Source: Bryobacterales bacterium (lineage in GTDB: Bacteria > Acidobacteriota > Terriglobia > Bryobacterales > Bryobacteraceae). Taken from it: 5,074 bases of DNA. Of the stretch, positions 1-5,074 are shown piece by piece. The number at the start of each line of letters is the position of its first letter. Positions within the stretch are counted from its first letter, which is position 1. The stretch is taken from NCBI GenBank assembly GCA_016880505.1, contig JAEHDI010001128.1, positions 1 through 5,074 on the forward strand. The letters are read 5' to 3'. Below the pieces are notes generated by a model. The model did not search any database. It was not told the DNA's origin and saw only the letters and a program-made list of their open reading frames with translations. The position numbers and the translations under genes were made by a program.

Positions 1-168
1 GTAGTCACCGGCCGGGACTACCACCCTGCCCGGAAATTCCACCGGTCCCGAGAATGTCAGCTCGGTTTGCTTATCCGTCACGTCCGGCGCCGCGGCGGGA
101 GTGAGAACAAGCGCTAACGCGAGTACAGCCATCGGAACCGGAAAAATACGAACAAAATTCTTTCTCAC
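1..168 (-). CDS. Small secreted protein of unknown function, N-terminal part (runs off left edge)
   Basis: Read on the minus strand, a GTG codon at 168-166 opens a frame that stays open for 56 codons to the window edge. It is preceded by a perfect AGGAGG (181-176) at 7-nt spacing, which decides the start; the in-frame ATG at residue 13 has no such site. The N-terminus is a good Sec signal peptide: basic MRKNFVR, a hydrophobic stretch at residues 13-23 (MAVLALALVLT), then a small-residue PAAA cleavage region near 25-27. The mature part begins PDVTDKQTELTFSGPVEFPG and continues to VVVPAGDY. From memory, the TFS-PVE-PG-V-PAG pattern resembles short exported acidobacterial proteins annotated only as hypothetical; this was not checked. 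It is probably periplasmic or extracellular, with no catalytic motif in the visible part. It is transcribed divergently from the coiled-coil gene. Coding is well supported; function is unknown. Confidence 0.8.
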   Translation of the reverse strand, partial: MRKNFVRIFPVPMAVLALALVLTPAAAPDVTDKQTELTFSGPVEFPGRVVVPAGDY

Positions 169-175
169 TGTTGCA

Positions 176-181
176 CCTCCT
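176..181 (-). promoter_or_regulatory. Ribosome binding site of the left-edge secreted protein gene
   Basis: On the minus strand this reads AGGAGG, a full anti-Shine-Dalgarno match, 7 nt before the GTG at 168-166. It shows that GTG is the start and that the left-edge stretch is coding on the minus strand. Confidence 0.8.
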
Positions 182-198
182 GTACTGGTTTTTTTGAA

Positions 199-213
199 GG
201 TTCCACTCGAACC
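199..213. repeat. Short inverted repeat in the leader of the minus-strand gene
   Basis: GGTTC (199-203) and GAACC (209-213) form perfect 5-bp arms around a 5-base loop. It lies 18 bases upstream of the minus-strand ribosome binding site, so it could be an operator or a small leader hairpin. On the minus strand an A run, not a T run, follows it, so it is not an intrinsic terminator. An inverted repeat this short may be chance. Confidence 0.35.
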
Positions 214-447
214 TATTGAGATTGAGACGCGGACCTGTTTGGCCTCTCTGAGCGCCTCTCTACCCAACCCTTTGGCACTCCGGTTTCCACGGGCGGACCA
301 GCCGTTCCAATCAAAGGACTTAGCCTGTTTGCGATTCTCGTTTGCCCGGTAAAAATTCCCAGGTCTGCCCACGTCGTGCAGTCACATCAGCTTGACTTAG
401 CGCGCCGCCGAAGTTTCAACGATTTACGGCGCGGGCGGGCCCGAAAG

Positions 448-464
448 GTAGTTGAAAAAACTAC
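448..464. repeat. Inverted repeat GTAGTT-N5-AACTAC, possible activator site
   Basis: GTAGTT (448-453) and AACTAC (459-464) are perfect 6-bp arms around GAAAA. The element sits about 70 bases upstream of the start site predicted from the sigma-54-like promoter at 501-517. That is near the range where enhancer-binding proteins bind, which is usually about 80-150 bases upstream. It has no following T run, so it is not a terminator. The operator role is inferred from position and symmetry only. Confidence 0.35.
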
Positions 465-500
465 ACGCCGGCTTATCGCACAGTTGTTGATTTCTTTCGT

Positions 501-517
501 TTGGCAGTGTTCCTGCT
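501..517 (+). promoter_or_regulatory. Candidate sigma-54 (-24/-12) promoter for the coiled-coil gene
   Basis: The sequence TTGGCAGTGTTCCTGCT fits the sigma-54 consensus YTGGCACGRNNNTTGCW. The essential GG (503-504) and GC (515-516) are present with the correct 12-base offset. Eleven of fourteen specified positions match; the misses are 507, 508 and 513. Transcription would start about 12 bases after the GC, near 528. That gives a leader of roughly 31 bases containing the AAAGGAGG ribosome binding site. Orientation and distance suit the gene starting at 559. No convincing sigma-70 promoter was found in this gap. Use of this promoter would need an activator acting from upstream; the inverted repeat at 448-464 is a candidate site. 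Confidence 0.45.
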
Positions 518-526
518 CCCGTTCAC

Positions 527-537
527 TTGACAGTCAA
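527..537. repeat. Palindrome TTGACAGTCAA just upstream of the ribosome binding site
   Basis: TTGAC and GTCAA form perfect 5-bp arms around a central A, ending 7 bases before AAAGGAGG. The TTGACA half looks like a -35 box, but a start driven from it would fall at or beyond the GTG codon, so an operator is more likely. If the sigma-54-like promoter is real, the palindrome covers the first bases of the transcript. A related palindrome lies at 1627-1637 before the receptor gene. Confidence 0.4.
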
Positions 538-544
538 CGTCGCA

Positions 545-552
545 AAAGGAGG
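545..552 (+). promoter_or_regulatory. Ribosome binding site that fixes the GTG start at 559
   Basis: AAAGGAGG is a strong Shine-Dalgarno match, 6 nt before the GTG at 559-561. No comparable site precedes the in-frame ATG at 376, so this site sets the gene start at 559. Confidence 0.85.
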
Positions 553-558
553 CAGCTT

Positions 559-1557
559 GTGCCGAGACTCTCTGCAATCGAAGTGGAAGAAGATGAACGA
601 ACCGTTCCTCCGGCTCACCACCACCCGGGCCGCGCACGAGACTGGGACGAAGAGCCACCCGAGCCGCGCAAGTCGCGACTCGGTTTCTGGTTCGTGATGA
701 TTTGCCTGGCCGGCGCACTTCTGGGCGGTGCGTGGTACTTCTACCCACGCCTGGAGGCGTACCGGTCACAACTGAACGGATTGCCCGAGACTTTGAGCGC
801 AATTCGGGAACGGATGGGCGCAGCGGAACAGCGACTCGGAGACTTGCCGGCGCAGATCGAGTCGCTCAAGGAGCGTGCGGCGGGCGCGAGCCAGCGGCTG
901 GAACAGAAGCTGAACAGCGGACTTGAGCAGGCGCGAAAGGGCACGCGGGATCTCGCCGTCTCCATGCGGCGTGAGATGCTTGAGGCCATCGGGGCGCAAG
1001 AGAAGACGGTCGCCCTTCGTTTCAAAGAAGTGGAAGCGCGGCAGCAGGCCGAGGCAGCGCGGTCGGCGCAACTGGAGCAGCAGTTGGCACAGGTCAACCA
1101 GCGCATGGCAGCCATGACCGAGGATGCAAACAACGCTCGAACTGCAGGCGCCCGCGAGTCTCAAGAGCTCCGCGAACAGATCCGCCAGACGGACGGACGG
1201 GTGGCTCAGGTCGCCAGCTTCAACGACCGTCCCCGTGAGCGCTTCGAGGTCAGCCGGGGGAAGACGCAGCAGATCGGCCCGGGGATTTTTCTTCATGTCA
1301 GCGGAGTCAATCCCCGTTACCGCCGGTATCACGGCTGGCTTCAACTGGTTAACGACGGCAAGATCCTGTGGCTGCGGGATCAGAGCGTGCTCCAGACCGT
1401 GGCGTTTTATGCGGGTGAGAAGGGGCTGAGACACGATCTGATCGTGACCGGGCTCACCGGGGGTGGCGTCTCGGGATACGTGGTTTTCCCGTCCGTGGGT
1501 GAGTCAGGAGGGGTGCCAAGGACCGGAACTCCGGCCGGCATGGCCATTGGCCAGTAA
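559..1557 (+). CDS. Membrane-anchored coiled-coil protein with C-terminal beta-rich domain, function unknown
   Basis: The product is 332 residues long and starts at GTG behind AAAGGAGG. Residues 1-40 are polar, acidic and proline-rich, ending in the basic RKSR. Residues 41-62 form one hydrophobic membrane segment (LGFWFVMICLAGALLGGAWY in the middle of it). The flanking charges favour a cytoplasmic N-terminus and a periplasmic C-terminus. Residues about 66-218 are rich in E, Q, R, A and L with heptad-like spacing, so a long coiled coil is likely. Residues about 227-311 alternate hydrophobic and polar positions with glycine turns (GPGIFLHVSGV, HGWLQLV, ILWLRDQSVLQ, VSGYVVFP), suggesting a compact beta domain; a glycine-rich tail follows. 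There are no cysteines after the membrane segment and no enzyme motif. The N-terminal half resembles HemX-like anchored coiled coils, but the C-terminal domain does not, and I do not recognise it. It may be an envelope scaffold or adaptor. It lies 98 bases upstream of a TonB-dependent receptor; a link is only inferred. Confidence 0.88.
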   Translation: MPRLSAIEVEEDERTVPPAHHHPGRARDWDEEPPEPRKSRLGFWFVMICLAGALLGGAWYFYPRLEAYRSQLNGLPETLSAIRERMGAAEQRLGDLPAQIESLKERAAGASQRLEQKLNSGLEQARKGTRDLAVSMRREMLEAIGAQEKTVALRFKEVEARQQAEAARSAQLEQQLAQVNQRMAAMTEDANNARTAGARESQELREQIRQTDGRVAQVASFNDRPRERFEVSRGKTQQIGPGIFLHVSGVNPRYRRYHGWLQLVNDGKILWLRDQSVLQTVAFYAGEKGLRHDLIVTGLTGGGVSGYVVFPSVGESGGVPRTGTPAGMAIGQ

Positions 1558-1599
1558 ACGCACTATTGTGAAATCTTTGCGTGTCGCGCTAAAACATCC

Positions 1600-1626
1600 T
1601 TGACAGCGGCAAGATTCCGCTATACA
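1600..1626 (+). promoter_or_regulatory. Candidate sigma-70-type promoter for the receptor gene
   Basis: A perfect TTGACA (1600-1605) is followed by TATACA (1621-1626), five of six matches to TATAAT. The 15-base spacer is shorter than the usual 16-18, so the promoter may be weak or need activation. A start near 1633 would give a leader of about 23 bases with AGGAGG at 1641. The site lies in the 98-base gap after the coiled-coil gene, so the receptor can probably be transcribed on its own. Confidence 0.5.
1605..1621. repeat. Inverted repeat filling the promoter spacer
   Basis: AGCGG (1605-1609) and CCGCT (1617-1621) are perfect arms separated by CAAGATT. They fall exactly between the -35 and -10 boxes of the candidate receptor promoter. 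A regulator bound here could repress it, or could realign a short-spaced promoter as MerR-type regulators do with long-spaced ones. This rests on position only. Confidence 0.35.
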
Positions 1627-1637
1627 GTTGAGTCAAC
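1627..1637. repeat. Palindrome GTTGAGTCAAC upstream of the receptor ribosome binding site
   Basis: GTTGA and TCAAC are perfect 5-bp arms around a central G, directly after the TATACA box and 3 bases before AGGAGG. It would span the transcription start. It shares AGTCAAC with the palindrome at 527-537, which also sits just before a ribosome binding site. Confidence 0.4.
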
Positions 1638-1640
1638 TTC

Positions 1641-1646
1641 AGGAGG
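1641..1646 (+). promoter_or_regulatory. Ribosome binding site of the receptor gene
   Basis: AGGAGG lies 9 nt before the ATG at 1656-1658. It supports that start, which is also the first residue of a clean signal peptide. Confidence 0.8.
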
Positions 1647-1655
1647 CTAAGCGCG

Positions 1656-4600
1656 ATGCGCCTACGCTCTGCGATTTCTCTGTCTGTCTCCCTGTGTCTT
1701 CTCATTGCCCTGGCGGCGATGCCGCTTGCGGCCCAAACCGGCCTCGGAGTTGTACGCGGAACTGCTCTCGATGCGACCAAAGCGGCGATTCCGAGCGCGA
1801 AAGTGACTCTGACCAACACAGAAACGGGGATTTCCCGTACCGCCGAAACGTCGGCGGTCGGGATTTACTACTTTGGCGCTACGCCGATCGGCAGCTACAC
1901 GCTGACGGTGGAAGCTCCGGGCTTCAAGAAATGGTCCGGCACGCTGAGGGTGGAAGCGGGCCAAACGGTTGTGGTTGACCCGGCCATGGAGGTGGGCACC
2001 TTGGAGGCGACGGTTGAAGTTACAGGCGCCGCGCCGGTGGTCACGACGGAAGGTGCGCAAGTAAGCAACGTCAAGGATGCCTTTCGTATCCACCAGTTGC
2101 CTCTCAACGGAAGAGCCGTCACCACGTTGTTCAACCTGACCCCAGGCGTGGAGGGCGGGGGAAGCCCCAGAGTCAACGGCATGAAGGTAGGTTCTACCGA
2201 GATGCTGCTGGACGGCATTTCGCTGGTGGACCGGTTCGGCGGCGGCATTTCCCGTGTGCAACCGGGACTTGACACCATCCAGGAATTTCGCATCGAAACC
2301 GCAGGCTCGGGCGCACAGTACTCGCGCCCGGCAACCGTCTCTCTGGTCACCAAGAGCGGGACCAACGCGATCCACGGGAGCGCTTTCGAGACTCACCGCA
2401 ACAATTTTGGCGGCTTAAGGGCTCGCCAGCGCCAGGACGGCAACGAAGCCGCCCAGTTGATCCGCAACGAATACGGCATTTCGTTGGGCGGCCCGGCGAT
2501 CAAGAACAAGACCTTCTGGTTTTTCGCCTACGAGGCCACCCGCAACCGCCAGAGCAATTTTGCCCGGACTTCGACGCCGACGCCAGCGATGTGGGATGGC
2601 GACCTCAGCAGCGCCATCACCCCCGACGAATTACCTGTCACCGTCTACAACCCGTTTTCGACCGCGGCCGATGGATCCCGGATACCTTTCCTCAACAACA
2701 GGGTACCGACAAACTACATCACACCCTTTGCCCAAACGATGCGGAGCATTACTCCTGAGCCGACCGGGTCTGGGAATCCATGGCTGGAACCCAACTTCGA
2801 GACGTATTACCCGGACCAAAGCGACATCAACACCTATACCATCAAGGGAGATCACGTCTTCTCCGAACGCGACAACATCTCCGGCCGCTTTACCCGGTCC
2901 GCACAGTCCTCCAAGCTCTTTGGAGGCAGGTTCGGTTTCCCCCCTCCGGGCTGTACTAACTGCGGTGGGAGCGGCCTCACTGATGCCAAGGTCTATTCTA
3001 CGTTCGCCCGCTGGAATCACGTTTTCTCGCCTGCATTTCTCAACGAGTTGCAGGTGTCCAACCACTATTCTCCAAAGAGTTCCGGAACACTGGGCAACGA
3101 CGTCAACTGGGCGGACAAGCTAGGTCTTCCGAATCCCTTCGGCGTCACCGGATGGCCGACCATCTGCATGAGCGACTACTTCCTTTATTACGGCTGCTGG
3201 GATGGCGACAACCGCAAGGATGAACACCTCACGGCTTTTCAGATCGACGACAACGTGACCTGGATCAAGGGCAAGCACTCCATCAAGGCCGGCTTTAAGG
3301 GGCGCCAGGAATACAACAATATCCGCGAGCTACAACAGGCACAGGGTTCCCATAGTTTTTATCAAAACTGGACGGCGTTGTACGACCCGATCAACGATGA
3401 CGAGACGCCTCTGACCGGTTCCGGCCTTGCCGGCGTATTAATGGGCCTGCCGACGTTCCTGTCGAACCAGTACAACCGCGGCTACTTCTACTTCCAGCAG
3501 AAGGAAATTGGACTGTACTTTCAGGACACCTGGAAGCTCACCCCAAGGGTCACTTTGGATCTCGGACTTCGGTGGGACAAGTGGACTCCCTACCACGAGA
3601 AATACAACCGGCTGGTGAACCTCGACCTGCAAAACTATGCCAACCAGTTTCAGGTCATTACGCCCCACAACGTCAAGATGGAGGATATCCCGGGAGTTCC
3701 TCCGGCCGTGCTTCAATCCTGGGCAGCAAGAGGTCTCACATGGGTGACTGCCGATTCGATCGGTTTTCCCGGCAGCCTCGTGCCGGCGGACAACAACAAT
3801 TTCGGTCCGCGCCTGGGCGTAGCCGTCCGGCTAACCAACAGGTGGGTCCTGCGTGGCGGCTACGGAAGGTATTTCTGGACGATGCCGCTCGCGCAGATCC
3901 TGCAGTCTTCGCGGGGCAATCCACCGCTCAACCTGAGGTTCGCCAACCGCATTGCCAGCGCGAACAATGCGGATCCCTTCCACGCTGATAGAAGCGTGCC
4001 CAGCTCCGACGAATTCATTGGGAAAGCGACCGTGGACATCACGGGCGTCCAGTCAATCGGTTCGGGCGCTCAGAGCATCATGCCGTGGGATATCCGCGAC
4101 TGGACGGACAACCAGGCGGACGAGTGGACTTTCACTTTGGAGCGGGAACTGATGAAAGATACGGCCCTGCGGCTGACCTACATCGGCAACCACGGGAGCA
4201 ATCTCGAACAACGCTTCAACATCAACAACCCCGAATCGGAGTGGAACTATCAGGCACGTACCGGTCAGGCCAGGCCTAGCCGGTCGGAGCTGAGGCGCGT
4301 AAATCCCAACTGGAATTTCGACAACAACGCAGAGAACCACACCGGCTATTCCAACACCCATTCGTTGCAGACGGAGGTCGAGCGGAGGTACTCGAACGGT
4401 CTGGCTTTCCAGTGGTTCTACACGTTTAGCCGCTCGCTGAACACCAGCGACGCGGGTGGGTTCACTAGCGGCGGCGGGAACATCAACGCCACCGGTACCG
4501 GCGTTTTTGGCGTTCCGAACAACAATCAAATCCTTGGACAGCCCCAATTGTCCTACGATGACAGATTGCGTCTGGGCTATTACAACTCGGGCAACGTTCC

Positions 4601-5074
4601 GCCACACCGCATCCGTTGGAACGGTATCTACGACTTGCCGTTCGGCAGAGGTCAGAAGTTCGGGGGCAATGTTTCCAAAGCCCTGAACCACGCGATCGGC
4701 GGCTGGCAGATCGCGTTCATTGGCGATTGGAGAAGCGGCATGTGGATGGGCGTCAGCTCCGGCCTCTATCTGTTCGGCGATCCCACCTTGAGCGCCGACG
4801 AGAGACTTGAGATGAATATTTTCGGCCGCCGGCAGCGGCTTTGGTTCCGAGGCGACTTCAACCCGACCTCTGCAACCGGCGTGGATCAGGCGAAACTGCA
4901 ACAATTGGTTCCGGCAAACCGGGCAGAGCGGGTGTTGCGGCCACTCAGACCCAGCGATGGTACAAACCGCATCCCACAGCTCCTGGCCGATGGCTCGGTC
5001 CGCCTGACGAACATCGGTGATAACGTCAATTGGAACGCCCGTAGCTTCTTCCGCGGTCCCGGCGCCTGGAATCA
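1656..5074 (+). CDS. Oar-like TonB-dependent outer-membrane receptor with N-terminal carboxypeptidase-regulatory-like domain (3' end missing)
   Basis: One frame stays open from ATG 1656 to the right edge: 1139 codons plus two bases, no stop. Residues 1-26 are a signal peptide (MRLRS, hydrophobic core, PLAA before Q27). Residues about 31-112 match the CarboxypepD_reg beta-sandwich (VVRGTALDAT, AKVTLTNTETG, IYYFGATPIGSYTLTVEAPGF). Residues about 127-245 form the plug, with family marks LPLNGR (148-153), LLDGIS (184-189), DTIQEFRIET (206-215), YSRP (222-225) and VTKSGTNAIHGSAFE (231-245). The barrel begins around GGPAIKNKTFWFFAYE (278-293), with later strands such as GLYFQDTWKLTPRVTLDLGL (619-638), NNFGPRLGVAV (714-724) and GGWQIAFIGDW (1015-1025). 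The family pumps substrates across the outer membrane using TonB energy, or acts in envelope functions as in myxobacterial Oar. I see no clear TonB box. Relatives run roughly 1100-1250 residues and usually end with several more strands after a GPG-WN motif like that at 1134-1139, so about 80-110 residues are probably missing. The substrate is unknown. The four mature cysteines are at 433, 436, 504 and 514. Confidence 0.95.
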   Translation, partial: MRLRSAISLSVSLCLLIALAAMPLAAQTGLGVVRGTALDATKAAIPSAKVTLTNTETGISRTAETSAVGIYYFGATPIGSYTLTVEAPGFKKWSGTLRVEAGQTVVVDPAMEVGTLEATVEVTGAAPVVTTEGAQVSNVKDAFRIHQLPLNGRAVTTLFNLTPGVEGGGSPRVNGMKVGSTEMLLDGISLVDRFGGGISRVQPGLDTIQEFRIETAGSGAQYSRPATVSLVTKSGTNAIHGSAFETHRNNFGGLRARQRQDGNEAAQLIRNEYGISLGGPAIKNKTFWFFAYEATRNRQSNFARTSTPTPAMWDGDLSSAITPDELPVTVYNPFSTAADGSRIPFLNNRVPTNYITPFAQTMRSITPEPTGSGNPWLEPNFETYYPDQSDINTYTIKGDHVFSERDNISGRFTRSAQSSKLFGGRFGFPPPGCTNCGGSGLTDAKVYSTFARWNHVFSPAFLNELQVSNHYSPKSSGTLGNDVNWADKLGLPNPFGVTGWPTICMSDYFLYYGCWDGDNRKDEHLTAFQIDDNVTWIKGKHSIKAGFKGRQEYNNIRELQQAQGSHSFYQNWTALYDPINDDETPLTGSGLAGVLMGLPTFLSNQYNRGYFYFQQKEIGLYFQDTWKLTPRVTLDLGLRWDKWTPYHEKYNRLVNLDLQNYANQFQVITPHNVKMEDIPGVPPAVLQSWAARGLTWVTADSIGFPGSLVPADNNNFGPRLGVAVRLTNRWVLRGGYGRYFWTMPLAQILQSSRGNPPLNLRFANRIASANNADPFHADRSVPSSDEFIGKATVDITGVQSIGSGAQSIMPWDIRDWTDNQADEWTFTLERELMKDTALRLTYIGNHGSNLEQRFNINNPESEWNYQARTGQARPSRSELRRVNPNWNFDNNAENHTGYSNTHSLQTEVERRYSNGLAFQWFYTFSRSLNTSDAGGFTSGGGNINATGTGVFGVPNNNQILGQPQLSYDDRLRLGYYNSGNVPPHRIRWNGIYDLPFGRGQKFGGNVSKALNHAIGGWQIAFIGDWRSGMWMGVSSGLYLFGDPTLSADERLEMNIFGRRQRLWFRGDFNPTSATGVDQAKLQQLVPANRAERVLRPLRPSDGTNRIPQLLADGSVRLTNIGDNVNWNARSFFRGPGAWN

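Larger units (their letters stand above)
169..558. other. Divergent intergenic region, 390 bases, no gene seen
   Basis: This stretch separates the minus-strand GTG start at 168 from the plus-strand GTG start at 559. I see no open frame in it with a ribosome binding site and credible protein composition. It holds the two ribosome binding sites, a candidate sigma-54 promoter (501-517), and perfect short inverted repeats at 199-213, 448-464 and 527-537. It also has two direct repeats: ATTGAG twice in tandem (215-226) and GCCTCTCT twice 12 bases apart (242-249 and 254-261). I could not identify a convincing promoter for the minus-strand gene, so its leader could be up to a few hundred bases long. 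The region is probably regulatory for both genes. Confidence 0.6.

Noticed and set aside
101..352. Plus-strand 83-codon open frame
   Set aside because: It has no ribosome binding site, has a composition unlike a real protein, and overlaps the well-supported minus-strand signal-peptide gene.
392..420. TTGACT followed at 17 bases by TTCAAC as a sigma-70 promoter
   Set aside because: The -10 match is poor and would give a leader well over 100 bases. The sigma-54-like site nearer the gene is a better candidate.
527..532. TTGACA as a -35 box for the coiled-coil gene
   Set aside because: The matching -10 would fall on the ribosome binding site and the start would fall at or beyond the GTG codon. 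It fits better as half of a palindrome.
473..1434. Minus-strand and alternative-frame open frames across the coiled-coil gene, including one of 222 codons (766-1434)
   Set aside because: They mirror the codon pattern of the plus-strand gene in GC-rich DNA, lack ribosome binding sites, and show no domain or signal peptide.
1541..1553. TGGCCATTGGCCA palindrome at the end of the coiled-coil gene as a terminator
   Set aside because: The RNA stem would be only about four pairs, it lies within the last codons, and no T run follows.
1662..2396. Minus-strand 244-codon open frame opposite the receptor N-terminus
   Set aside because: The plus strand here encodes unmistakable CarboxypepD_reg and plug motifs. 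The antisense product is rich in R, H and A with no recognisable features.
2952..2963. CTNC motif in the receptor as a redox-active CxxC or zinc finger
   Set aside because: It sits in a Pro/Gly-rich stretch of an outer-membrane barrel with no thioredoxin-fold or zinc-finger context. A structural disulfide or loop site is more plausible.
4053..4904. Minus-strand 283-codon open frame opposite the receptor barrel
   Set aside because: It is long, but lies fully antisense to continuous barrel coding with family motifs. No ribosome binding site or domain was seen, so it is treated as a shadow.

Overview
The window looks like chromosomal DNA of an acidobacterium, most likely from the Solibacter/Bryobacter group. 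Three things point there: moderately high GC, strong AGGAGG ribosome binding sites, and a very large Oar-like TonB-dependent receptor with an N-terminal carboxypeptidase-regulatory-like domain, a type greatly expanded in that phylum. The taxon is inferred from protein style and recall; no search was run.

Layout. Positions 1-168 (minus strand) hold the first 56 codons of a small secreted protein that runs off the left edge. Positions 169-558 are a 390-base divergent intergenic region with no convincing gene. It contains several inverted repeats and, on the plus strand, a good candidate sigma-54 (-24/-12) promoter at 501-517. Positions 559-1557 (plus) encode a 332-residue protein of unknown function: one N-terminal membrane anchor, a long coiled coil, and a C-terminal domain that looks beta-rich. 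Its GTG start is fixed by an AAAGGAGG ribosome binding site, so the longer reading frame from 376 is not the gene. A 98-base gap with a sigma-70-like promoter follows. From 1656 to the right edge runs one open frame of 1139 codons, the TonB-dependent receptor, cut off by the window before its last barrel strands.

How the genes may work together. All three products are predicted to be exported or to face the periplasm: a secreted small protein, an inner-membrane-anchored coiled-coil protein and an outer-membrane receptor. The two plus-strand genes appear to have separate promoters, so they are neighbours rather than a proven operon. Both carry AGTCAAC within a small palindrome just upstream of the ribosome binding site, a weak hint of shared control. 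The receptor's substrate cannot be read from this sequence.

I see no RNA genes, CRISPR array, insertion sequence, phage gene or defence system. Nothing here clearly amounts to a new system. The most open questions are the 332-residue protein, its possible sigma-54 control, and the paired cysteines in the receptor.
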